From Mycoemilia scoparia (Eukaryota > Kickxellomycota > Kickxellomycetes > Kickxellales > Kickxellaceae): a DNA stretch of 64,000 nucleotides. Below, in pieces: positions 8,402 through 18,516 of this stretch. The stretch is taken from NCBI GenBank assembly GCA_027575805.1, contig JANBPU010000088.1, forward strand, positions 1 through 64,000, read 5' to 3'. Numbering within the stretch: position 1 is the first letter of the stretch; every line of letters starts with the position of its first letter. A program made the position numbers and the translations under genes. Under the pieces are notes generated by a model, which worked only from the letters and a program-made list of their open reading frames with translations, was not told where the DNA came from and did not search any database.

Positions 8402-11400
8402 CACACGCACTGGAATACATAATCTCGCCCAACCCAGCATCCACAATGGATTTTGCCCATGCATGGGTGCACCACCAGTCGGCAGCAGGGGAAGCGGTCG
8501 CACATGGTAAATCTAAACGCCGTTCCCAGGAATGACAAGCATGTCCAGTGCCCATCCGCACCTTGGCCGACCAAAATAAAGGAGGAACAGCATGCACAGG
8601 GCATCACAGCGTCCCTCCCAATTCCACGTCGGATTTTGGGCCTTGTCCCCCTAAGAGTCACACGCCTCCAATCACTTGCGGGCGATCATGTTCTGGCAAA
8701 ACATTGCAAAGCTAAAAAGCCTTTACACTAGCCACTATTGTCAGGGCAGGTTTTAATGGCGATTTTCATCTCGGGTTATCCCTTAGCCAAACGAGCTTTT
8801 TCTTGTCTACAATCCATGCTTGGCACCAGAACAGCGGTAGCCCTTGGGGGACTATCCTGGCCCCAGTGTCGTGTTCGGATCCCCCCGCACAATATTCGAC
8901 TTTCGAAATAGTAATTTAATTCATAGAAAGAGGGGCTCTATCAGTCCTTTAGCCTTCTCCACCACAAGACCTCTGTGGCGAATGTGTGGTGTTCGTTGAT
9001 ACAAAAGCTTGGGATCATTGACTACAAATAACGTGCATGTTAAAATGGCAGGACTGATGTACACCTGACTGGCTTTTTCAGGCTTCTTTGCGGCGACAAT
9101 ACTGCCTGCCACCAACGCTGATGGGTCATCTGGGCCAGCCCTTAGACAGCATTTGTGCTCACGCTTCTTTAAGCATCGGCCATGGCTTGCCAATCTGACC
9201 TGAACCGCCATTACCATTCATCCGTTGAATACCCGGGCGTTTAATTTCAGCTATTGTTTTGGCATGCATGGTTGCAAACGCTTCGGATCAGGAGTCCTAA
9301 AGGCAGTAACAGTGGTTACTTGATTTCCGGAAAATCACTACTTGGTATATCCCTTGCCTATTGCAGAGGCAGGAGCAGCAGCAGTGTTGGAGTCGGGCGC
9401 TCACAGCAGCAGATGCTGCCAATAGATAGATTAGATTTACATCTTGTTGCTCCGTATCTAAGGCCTATACTACGCCCTCTCAGCACACTGCGATCATTTG
9501 ACCCTTGCATCAACGATTGTGCTTGTGTTTCGCTTCGGCCTATCCAGAGTCTATGATTTCCGTCTATTTTCTCACTATAGCATCATAACAATATCGAGTA
9601 GCCCTGTTGCACTGACCTACCCATTGGCCAAGTATCTCCGTCCCACTCTTTCTCGCCCTCATACGACTGCACTGTCTAATACTTAATACCATCAACAACG
9701 ATATTTGTAGGATCGCCATTTGTATTAATTACTTTGCGAACAATATGGAAATCCTTATTCCTCCACATCCACAGTTGCTGCCCCTTTCCACCTCACACGC
9801 CTGTCTTTCTCTATCACTTGACCACAGGGGCATCTGTCTCTGCCTCTGTTTCTTGCTTCCTCGAATATTGGCTCGGCACATCCAGCCTATTACTAATTGG
9901 CATGTTGATTTTAGTAATCCATGTTAGCCTCTTTGATGCCTGCACCCGTGTGCAGCCCCAGCCAGCCAGCTGCTCTATGTGCTGCCCATAAACCCCGAAA
10001 CCTTCTATTGTTTTTAGATTTTATCTTTCGCATCTCTCCACTTTCCTTCCCGGCTTTGGTTCAATTGCAATTGCTGGTTCAAATTGTTGTGTTTTTTAAA
10101 GACGTGGTGATCAGGTTACACACATATGTATGCTTTTTCCTATTAGCTGGAATCTGATAGTCGTTTTTGCAAAGACTGGCAGGTGGTGGCGCTGGCGCAT
10201 CTGACAATGCTCTGTCTATCATTGCCATAGCGTCTTGCCCAAGCTTGATATGTTTCTGCATGGCTATAGGCCACCACAGCCTATTGTGACTTTTATTCTT
10301 CTTTACCATTTCCAGTGCCCCATTTATGAGTCTAAAAATAGCCGAACCAAAAGCCAATAGTGGCCAATTGCTGCCGTGGTTCGTCCTGAACAAATTAACA
10401 ACAAAATGCATTGATCGGATTCTGTACATCCAAATAAATTTATATACGACTGACTATTTGCGCCTGTTCCTACATGTCTATAGTTTGGTGTGTAAACATA
10501 CATACATACATACATTTTTATTTGTTGTCTAGAATATCCTGAAACAAATTGACCAGATAATATCTGGGGCCATTTGGTCGTGGTCGTGTGGTGTAACCAT
10601 TATTCTCCCATTTGTAATAGGCTATAAAAATATAAGGCTGAGCCTTCGATTATAATCAGTAGTGGTGATTTGTTTGGTAGTTATATTTGTGTATGGCTTA
10701 TTAAGGAATTTTCCAGAGCTATTTGTTGATCAAGATATAGAATCCATTTGGAATGTGCTACAGCCAAAATATACGCAGATGCGCTAACTTGCACAATAAT
10801 TATTGCAAAGAAATTTGGTATATAGTGGTAGATCTTATACACTCTTGGCTTTGTACTGAAAGATGGGATGATCTAATGTCTATATGCTTTGGTTCAATTT
10901 GATGACTATAACTCAACCCCATCATATATATTTAGATTTTATTGTGATGGAAGTGAGGAGGGAGAGGACTATCCTTACAAAGCTAATTTGAAAAAATGGG
11001 AAGATTATTAGAGCAATTGCACAAAAAAGCCTTGCAAAGCTTATTCTACAAACGGCTCCAATTATCCAAATTTTGTTCTAAAAATAATATGAACTGCAAA
11101 GATGTTGTAGTTCAACTGGCTTTTTTTGTTCCCATTGTTTTATAACATTCTACTGTTTTTTAATTCAGCCACAAAAATCATTGTTGATATTCTATAAATA
11201 AGTTTTTGTTGTTCATATTGAATTTTTTGACTTGCCTGTTGTGTTTAGCTTTTGTCTTTATATATGTGGTTAGAAGGACTGTTTGTTATGGTGCTGTGAA
11301 TAGGGTACTTTATAATTATAAAAAACAAGAATTTAAGATTTTTAAGTAAGAGTGGAATTGGATTCCAACAGAATGGAGGATGTTGGTTTATAATCAAATC

Positions 11401-11729
11401 AAACCTGGCAATAATCCTTACTGAAGTCATCTATCTATCTGAGGAAGTGAGCACGAGTTTCATTATCTGCGAATTTACTAGAAATTCTGAATTCTTAAAT
11501 AGTCGGGTATATTTGTTAACCCGCCATCTTTATTTTGCCCTTTAACAGAAAATTATATATATCGAGTTTTATTACCATACACATATACTTGGCTTTAGTC
11601 TAATAAAATCAGGAATGATTAACGGTATTTATGATTAGATCACAATCAAAAGTCTTGGATCGTGTGTGTTTACTATTCATTTTCGTGTAAATAAACTTTT
11701 TGTTGTTATATATCATTTGTAATATTATT

Positions 11730-14098
11730 ATGTTTAACCAGAGTAAACGGAAACTGAACTCCAATCCCTTGCACTTGAAACGACCGCGTATAGGAACTAA
11801 CTGCATTAATAATGAAAAGTCTTCAGTGACTCCCAGCATACGAAATGGGGCTAATGTTGGCACGACTTTGAGGAGCATTGGTGAAGCTAGACATACTAAT
11901 TCAACAAACAAAAATGGCGGCCTTCAAATTCAAATGTCTTCTTATAAGATAGAAGATACAAATGATGATACACTACCGCTTTCAGAAAGGTACAAACTAG
12001 GGCTCGAATGCTACCAAAAGAAAGAATATAAAGCGGCAATAAAACACTTTACAAAGATCATTAAAAAGGCAGGCCCAGGAAAGGACATGATGGCCGTATT
12101 AGAGGCTCGAGCACAAACTTATTACTTAGATTGTCAATACGATAATGCATTCAGCGATGCACATGCTGCCATTCAGCTAAACACCACATCAGCACGAGTA
12201 TACCTCACAGCTGCTGCTTCAATGGGAAAGATGAAAATGTATGGACCTGCCATGAGTTATTGCAAATCTGGACTCATATATTGTGAGGAATCAAATCACT
12301 ACACTGTGAGTATTTAGATATCTTAATGATTTGTTTGGGCATTTCTGATGTTGGTATAACTAGTATGGAAAAGGCAATATAACGATGATGATGATGATGA
12401 TGTTTTTGTTAGCAACTCCACAAAACACTAGAAAAGTATGAGCAGGCCGTCTTGAAAAAGAAAATAGATTTTTCTGCTACATCGGGGCGGGATACGAGTG
12501 TGGATCCTGTGCGCCACCTACCAATTGAGATTATTATAAAGATATTTGGATGTCTTGACACGAAAGATCTATTTCGGTGTATCAATGTTAGCTGGAAATG
12601 GTTCGACATACTTACACATTGTCCGTATATATGGGGAAGCTGTGAATTTGATAAATCCTGGAAAAAGTTCATAGCATCTGATACTGATGCTCTAACAGCA
12701 ACAGCAGCAACAATAACATCGTCAAGTCAAAAACAAATCCGTGAAAAAATATTCAGGGCGTTGCGGTGGGCAGGATCTAAGCTCGAGTCAATAAAAGTCA
12801 GTGACTGCGCCACACTTGGGATGGGGACCACATTTTTTGGTCAGCTGAGCGAAAGACCACGACCGCTTTTGAAAAGAATCAATTTTTCTCACCTAGCCGA
12901 TGTCAAACCATCAGATTTCAAGCTGATATTTCTGAGGCTTAATCAGATGCGTAATTTGACTAGCCTTCATTTCAGATACTGTCCATCTGTCACAAAGAAG
13001 GTCCTGAGCAGCATTGACTTTTCGCTGATGAAAAACCTCGAGTCAGTTGATTTATCAGGATGCATGGTCGACAGGGTAGAAAGTGGTGGCGTTGCGTTGA
13101 TAAATATTTGGAGAGCAAACTCCCACGAGATACAATTGAAAGAACTAATATGTGATGATCATCCTGAAACCCTTTTCTATCTTTGGCCACAGCTGAACAC
13201 GCCATACGGTAGCCAAATCAGGTCGTTGAAGCTACGGTGCTGCGAGTTACCAAACCAGGCCATGCGTGTCCAGCCACCGTGGTCCCTTAATAATCAACAC
13301 CACAATCGAAGGATTCCTGCAGAGACCCTGCCAATCACTTGGTCTGCCTTCCCCCAGCTTGAACATCTGTATCTTGATGGGATAGCTACAGAAAAAACCT
13401 TAATGACAGATTTTACCCACTTTGACGATGTTTATTTTGAGCCACTACCATCAAGCCTCAAAAGTTTGTCCTTAAACAATGCGTTTGCGTTATTAGACCA
13501 AGCATTGGTTGACTGGACACTCAACACATGGTCATTGACATATCTTGATTTGTCTGGCACTAGACGTTTAACCGATCAGGCCGCTATCCACTTAATACCA
13601 AGGTCAAGAAATCTGGAGACGCTTGTGCTTGACGAATGCATATCTCTATCCCCGCAAATGCTTTCGCAATGGGTCCAGGCTTGCTTATCGCTGCGAGTGC
13701 TTGACTTGAGCAGGACAATGGCTGATAACCGAACTCTCAAGTCGCTAAAGCATAGTCTTGCAGGAATCCATACCCTGCTTCTCAACAATACGCGAGTGAC
13801 AGGATCTGGCGTTTTGCAACTCGTTATGGCCAAAGTGGAAGATCAAAAGCCCAACCAAGAAAATTTTGGACTCGATGCATCAACGAGATCTAATACTGTT
13901 TCTGGTGCAAATGTTGGTAGCCAGGGTCACTCTATGAGCTCAACCAAGACCCGCATCGGTGGTGGCTATATTAACTTCTACCAGCCACTGAAGGAGCTTT
14001 CACTCAACAACTGTGATAAGGTTGAGAGGGATGCACTGGATCGCATTCGTGTAGTACTGAAGCCACACCGTACAACCATATCATATCACTTTAAATAG
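11730..14098 (+). CDS. DIA2: Dia2/Pof3-type TPR, F-box and LRR protein of an SCF ubiquitin ligase
   Basis: Two exons, 11730-12305 and 12413-14098, give 753 aa. The 107-nt intron (GTGAGT to TTTTGTTAG) contains six GAT repeats. The start is the first in-frame ATG (MFNQSKRKLNS). A basic, disordered N-terminus is followed by TPR-like helices at about residues 82-190 (LPLSERYKLGLECYQKKEYK, then AAIKHFTKIIKK). An F-box lies at about 225-270 (HLPIEIIIKIFGCLDTKDLF), followed by leucine-rich repeats such as NLTSLHFRYCPSVTKKVL and TYLDLSGTRRLTDQAAIHL. This TPR, F-box, LRR order is diagnostic of yeast Dia2 and fission-yeast Pof3. They target proteins for ubiquitination by SCF and work at replication forks in genome stability and replisome disassembly. 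The role is inferred from architecture, not from a residue-level match. Alternative: another F-box/LRR protein with a TPR front end. Confidence 0.75.
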
Positions 14099-14902
14099 CG
14101 CCAATATTTTACAGCGATGCATGCGAAAAAGCATGAATGAGGGATAGAGGGTAAATCTCGACTACTTTTAGGTATTTGTAATATTAACTCGATATATATA
14201 TATATATATGGGCAATAATTTCTGTGGTTAAATAAAGAAAATGCCAATACTATGACATATTCTAAATAGGTTTCTAAAAGTAGGTACTCATGTGTAATAT
14301 GTATGTGTACCTATAATAAGCCCAGGCTATTGTTTGTCTGGACCAAAAGAAGGGGTTTATAAAGTGTGGGATGAAAGCCAGACATAAGAACATGTATATT
14401 ATATGTATAAAGGTATATTGAGTTGATTCTTGATTTTAGCCTTGCACAAGTCTTTGTAAATTTGGTACTATAAGGTCTGAATAGGTTGCCTTATAAAGGC
14501 ATTTTAAAGGTCAGTTTATGTATGTAGGTTTATAAAAATGTCAGCGATTCCTGAATCAGTCTGCAAACTCCTTGCTGTTGCATATGTGTTTGTACATATG
14601 CGCGATCCTACATACATTTGCATGGGCTGGTGATAGTATGCATCTTGTGGATATATAGAATTTGTTTGAAAAGAATATCTTGGATGACTAGATATAGAAT
14701 GAATGTATATAAAGAGAAGTTGGAATCAAATTGAAAAAGCGAGGGGAACAAGGATCAATTAATATGGATATTTATATGGATGAGCGTGTGGATATTCCCA
14801 AATATTTGCCTGAAAAGGATATGTTAATATTGGATATCAGTTGATGCAAATGCATGTATCCAGATTCTATGGGTTTTCGATAGTAGAATCAATACCAATA
14901 TT

Positions 14903-14928
14903 TGTGTGTGTGTGTGTGTGTGTGTGTG
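14903..14928. repeat. (GT)n microsatellite
   Basis: An uninterrupted run of GT dinucleotides, about 13 units, in the 3'-3' gap between DIA2 and the next gene. Likely length-variable between strains; no function is implied. Confidence 0.9.
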
Positions 14929-15420
14929 AAAAATTGAATTCAAAAAGGGAGCTCTGTGGTGATTCAATATTTCTTAAAGAAAGGCTTGTGTTTAAATTCT
15001 TGGGCTTATTGGTTTTCTTGTAATAATACATTGTGATTGTTGGTGTTAATCTGGAATTTAGAAACCTGCTTGGTTGTCTGGCTGTATTAAATTTAGCAGC
15101 TCAATATGATGTTTATTATTATTTTTGAATAGATAGTTATTGATGTACTAATACAGCAAAAACAACAACAATAATAATAATAATAATAATGTTACTAAAG
15201 CTATAATTATGACTGCTATTATTGTTATCATGGTTGCTATCATTTATGGCGTTAATGAATAAGCATGATAAATGTTGTGTTGTATGGCTAAATCCCACTG
15301 CTGATACAATAATAAATAGCCGCTGATTGTAATATTCGCATTGTAAATTTCATATTCCTATATGGCAAGATTTTACTAGTGATCAAACGTGAAATATATA
15401 GAAATGGGTTCTCATCTAAG

Positions 15421-15519
15421 CGATTATTTTTGAAGAGCTAGTCACACATTTGTCTATGATTGCTCCTATAATCGCTGGCCACTACCAAAAGGTACCCTTC
15501 ATAAATTATGGTCCATATT
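15421..15519 (+). repeat. MITE-like repeat family A, copy 3
   Basis: Reads GATTATTTTTGAAGAGCTAG, TCACACATTTGTCTATGATT, CTCCTATAATCGCTGG and ends GGTACCCTTCATAAATTATG. It is more diverged than copies 1 and 2 but follows the same order. Its right end runs directly into a repeat B copy. The motif TTTACTAGTGATCAAA lies about 35 bp upstream (15372-15387), as it also does beside the 5945 copy of B. Confidence 0.7.
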
Positions 15520-15590
15520 TTGGTCCAATCATCAGTCATTTTTTGTATGCAAGTCCTGGAGAGCCGACTCTTTTGGTCTAAGGCCTTATA
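15510..15590 (+). repeat. MITE-like repeat family B, copy 2 (partial)
   Basis: Contains TTTTGGTCCAATCATCAGTC and ATTTTTTGTATGCAAGTCC, matching the B core in copies 3 (TTTGGCCCAATCATCGGCC) and 4. The left inverted repeat is not clearly present, probably lost where the element joins repeat A. Confidence 0.55.
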
Positions 15591-16052
15591 AAATTATTAC
15601 TCATATCAACACGGAGAAACACTTGTCTACAACATCACAATGGCCTGTTGTCATAACATTGTTGCTGCAAAGCTAGAAAAGTGATAGATACCACTATTGT
15701 TTTATTAGAAACAAGTGCTGCCGCTATGACAGATATACTGTGTTAATACAAAATAGGAAAAATAAAAAAGCAATACATAACCAACTAACTAGCTAACTAG
15801 AACTAGATAGAGAAAGGAGACATTGAAACTACTACGGGCTAGTTTTTTAAGGCAATATAATGATTGTTGTGTTGGATAAATTGAATCGATTCACAAGTCC
15901 AAAAGCGTTTAGATATTTATCCATGTTGGGCTGCTGTTATTGGTGTGTTAAAAAAACAAATACATGCCTTCTCTCTCGCACAAATGCACATTGGATTAAA
16001 TATCTCGTCAACAAATTCCTGTGTTCACACATCAATAACATCTTCCCAGCCT

Positions 16053-16073
16053 AGAGAGAGAGAGAGAGAGAGA
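16053..16073. repeat. (GA)n microsatellite
   Basis: About ten GA units, 26 bp beyond the stop codon of the minus-strand membrane-protein gene, so probably within its 3' UTR. Confidence 0.85.
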
Positions 16074-16098
16074 AACACCCAAACACACCAGATACTAA

Positions 16099-16816
16099 CT
16101 ACTTTTCATGAGAATTAAAACTGTGCTTGAGTCCAATGTTATGAGCCAAGTTGACGCCATAAGTGCGGTTCATCATATGGCGGTTTCTGTACATTCTCAT
16201 GTGGGGTTCGGTTACTTCAGCTGAAGCATCATTACTACCAAAGCTTGGGCTTCTCTGCATCTCCTTGTTACTGGCGTCGACAATCTCTCCAATAGAGCTG
16301 GGACTACCTGGACTGTAGATAGTGTTCATTGGATCCAACTCATTGAGACTTCCGGGCTCATGCGTAGGAGATTCTGAAGCCACCGAGGCTCTTCTGAACA
16401 AACCCGGGCCAAAGCTCTAAATTAAAAAATCGAACCGCATGTTCATAAACATCGTTTGTCATTAGAAATAGTATTCCTTTATGTTTACACATTTATGTGT
16501 GGAGTGTTGTGGGGTGGGCAAAATAGGGATAAAATGACAATAATTTGTTTTACCCCGTTTTAGGAGGCGCAGTACAAAATATGAATGTTTTGCTACTTAC
16601 AAGTCCTTCGTAGGATCTGGGTGAACTTGGATTGTAGCTGCTGGCGCTTCTGCCAAGGCCTGGAGGCGATCTTGGGCTGCTTCCGGATGGAATCTGTTGA
16701 CCGCCACCAGTATTGGGAGACTTGCTGTCGTCCTGGTCAGGGTTTTTGTAATAATAAGCCATCGAGGCAGCAGCGCCGATGGTTGGCACAGTGATGGCGA
16801 TGGCAGCTGGAATCAT
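16099..16816 (-). CDS. Small single-pass membrane protein, 177 aa, unknown function
   Basis: Two exons: 16816-16601 and 16416-16099. The intron has a GTAAGT donor and a TTTAATTTAG acceptor and is phase 0. Residues 1-22 (MIPAAIAITVPTIGAAASMA followed by YYYKN) form a hydrophobic N-terminal segment, either a membrane anchor or a signal anchor. The rest is low-complexity and Ser/Pro/Gly-rich with many SP pairs (SSPRSPPGLGRS, YSPGSPSSIGE), likely disordered and open to proline-directed phosphorylation. The C-terminus (RMYRNRHMMNRTYGVNLAHN then IGLKHSF) looks more conserved than the rest. I do not recognise the family. Reality is supported by the clean intron and by reading-frame continuity on both sides. 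Confidence 0.6.
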
Positions 16817-17567
16817 TTTATATTAGCGATGGAACTGTATTCAGCTGGTATGGCGTGGTTAGAATTGTGGTGTGAATATACAAATATTCAAATAACAAAA
16901 GCCAAAAGATAAATTGCAGTAAAGAAATAACAACCTCAAGCGGGCGACGTCTCCTTAGGGCTATTTAAGTTCTATTTGTCTGGCTATGCTGACAAAAGAG
17001 CCAGAGCAATGCCGACTACGCCCACCACAATGGCTCTGCCTCTCCTCCAACAGCAATACAACTCCTGCTTGCTACAAGCAAGCTTTGATAGGTCTGCGTG
17101 GATGTAATAGCGCTAGTGTAAGTGCTGGCAGCCAGTATCAAGGCTTAATAAGCACCACAGCGGACTTGGGGAGAGAATGTTAATTAATGATGGCTTGTGA
17201 GTCTTGCAGATGATTGCCTGGCCAATGCTTAAAAGCCATTGAGACATCCCCTTAACCCGCTCAAACAATCGTCAGTTTTCAAGAACAAATGAATGGTGCG
17301 ACATGGCCAGGATTCAAGCGATATCACAGGACCAACGACGTGTCATTGTTTGGAATTGCTTGTCGTCCAATACATCACGGTGCTTGACATGGGCGCAGTA
17401 ATAAATGTTCTGATAAGTTGTACAAATTTTCAATGGATTCCACGCTGTTCTGAAGCTTCTCGATGTGGCAAAGGGTAATTGCGAACCTGCACAGACGAAT
17501 AAATCCTTGGCTACTCGTCATTGGAGTTGAGTAACAACACAGAGTCAACAGCAGCTGACAATATGGG

Positions 17568-17814
17568 AGATAATTTCTGAAGGGTTAGTCACCCATTTGG
17601 CAGAATCCCCTTTGATGTATCAGAATTATACCCTGGATAATGCCCAATGATCCGTCAGGCTCCAGCCAAAGCGTATGGGCTGTGGGCGGGCTTTCAGAGA
17701 ATGTATGAAGATACCAATCCGTTTCCAATTGATGGAGAACTTGCCATTTGGCTGTGATTGCTGCCACTATAGACATTTTCCACCAAGAAGTACCATCAAA
17801 AAATCATCACCCAT
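17568..17814 (+). repeat. MITE-like repeat family A, copy 4, split by an insertion
   Basis: The left part (GGGAGATAATTTCTGAAGGG, TTAGTCACCCATTTGGC) ends at 17601. The right part resumes at 17744 with CCATTTGGCTGTGATTGCTG and ends ATCATCACCCAT. The ends remain recognisable inverted repeats (left ATGGGAGATAATTT, right on the complement ATGGGTGATGATTT). Between them lie 142 bp not found in the other copies. Confidence 0.7.
17602..17743. mobile_element. 142-bp insertion inside repeat A, flanked by a 9-bp duplication
   Basis: The insert interrupts a repeat A copy. CCATTTGGC is present at both borders (17593-17601 and 17744-17752) but once in intact copies, as expected for a target-site duplication. 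The insert starts AGAATCCCC and ends GAGAACTTG, without obvious terminal inverted repeats and without coding sequence. Alternative: a local duplication with filler DNA. Confidence 0.5.
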
Positions 17815-18503
17815 GTAAGGGGAGTTGCGTTCAAAAAAGCTTCAGTATAACAGTATTGGTAAGGTTTTTATACCATTAGTATAAAAGTGCCAAAATCAAA
17901 TTGAATATAATATTTCAAAGGGAAATAATGGAAAAGAAGATACTGGTAAGTTGGAGTGCTTTTTGGTAGAGGGATATCAAGTACAATACAACTCCTCTCT
18001 TCAATTGTTAAAATGCTGTGCCTGTGTGCCCAGAATGTTCATCAAAATGTGCTGGTTCAGAACGTGTCTTGTTATCTCCATTCTAAAGTCTATACTCAAA
18101 TTGTGATTGTGATTTATAAGAGATTGTTATGGCCACCACAAGAATCAGCATTTCCTGCATTGGTGATTGTATCTATAAATAATTTGCCAAAGGCCTCTAT
18201 AACAATGTCGATAGAGATGTTTGAATCGAGAAGAAGTTTAAAAGAATGGGTCCCTTGCTGGCTCTCTTAGCAGTCCACTCTTCTTGGTCACATTAATGTA
18301 GCAATAATAAAAGACAAACACTTGACATTAAAAAATGCATGCTCTATTGTGGATTCATAACCCCATCATCATTATCATTATAACTATAATTAACTTTGTT
18401 GCTATTGTCATTGTCTTATTATTAGAAACAGAACTAACAGTAGCACAAGCAGCCACGTATTTAGAACCCAACTCCTTGGACTGGCTTTAACAATTGCCAA
18501 GAG

Positions 18504-18516
18504 CCCCCCCCCCCCC
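18504..18516. repeat. Poly-C tract
   Basis: Thirteen consecutive C residues in otherwise AT-rich DNA. Such runs are prone to length errors in sequencing as well as to true slippage. Confidence 0.85.

Larger units (their letters stand above)
7819..11729. other. 3.9 kb gene-poor divergent intergenic region
   Basis: Separates the minus-strand sugar transporter from plus-strand DIA2. The part nearest the transporter (7819-8900) is richer in GC and holds its promoter. A pyrimidine-rich block at about 9540-10080 looks like the leader sequence of a transcript read on the plus strand, but no long ORF follows it; the best frame, 9745-9927, is a Leu-rich 60-aa frame without recognisable features. The part from 10500 to 11700 is AT-rich. 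A CATA/ACAT tetranucleotide tract lies at 10496-10514. No tRNA or snRNA was recognised. Confidence 0.5.
14099..16098. other. Convergent 3'-3' intergenic region, repeats and microsatellites
   Basis: Two kilobases between the ends of DIA2 and the small membrane-protein gene. It contains an (AT)n run (14192-14209), a (GT)n run (14903-14928), a TAA-type triplet run (15168-15190), adjoining repeat A and B copies (15421-15590) and a (GA)n run (16053-16073). No coding frame with support was found; short frames overlap the simple repeats. Confidence 0.55.

Noticed and set aside
9745..9927. 60-aa Leu-rich ORF after the pyrimidine-rich block
   Set aside because: Its composition follows directly from C/T-rich DNA; no signal peptide pattern or domain.
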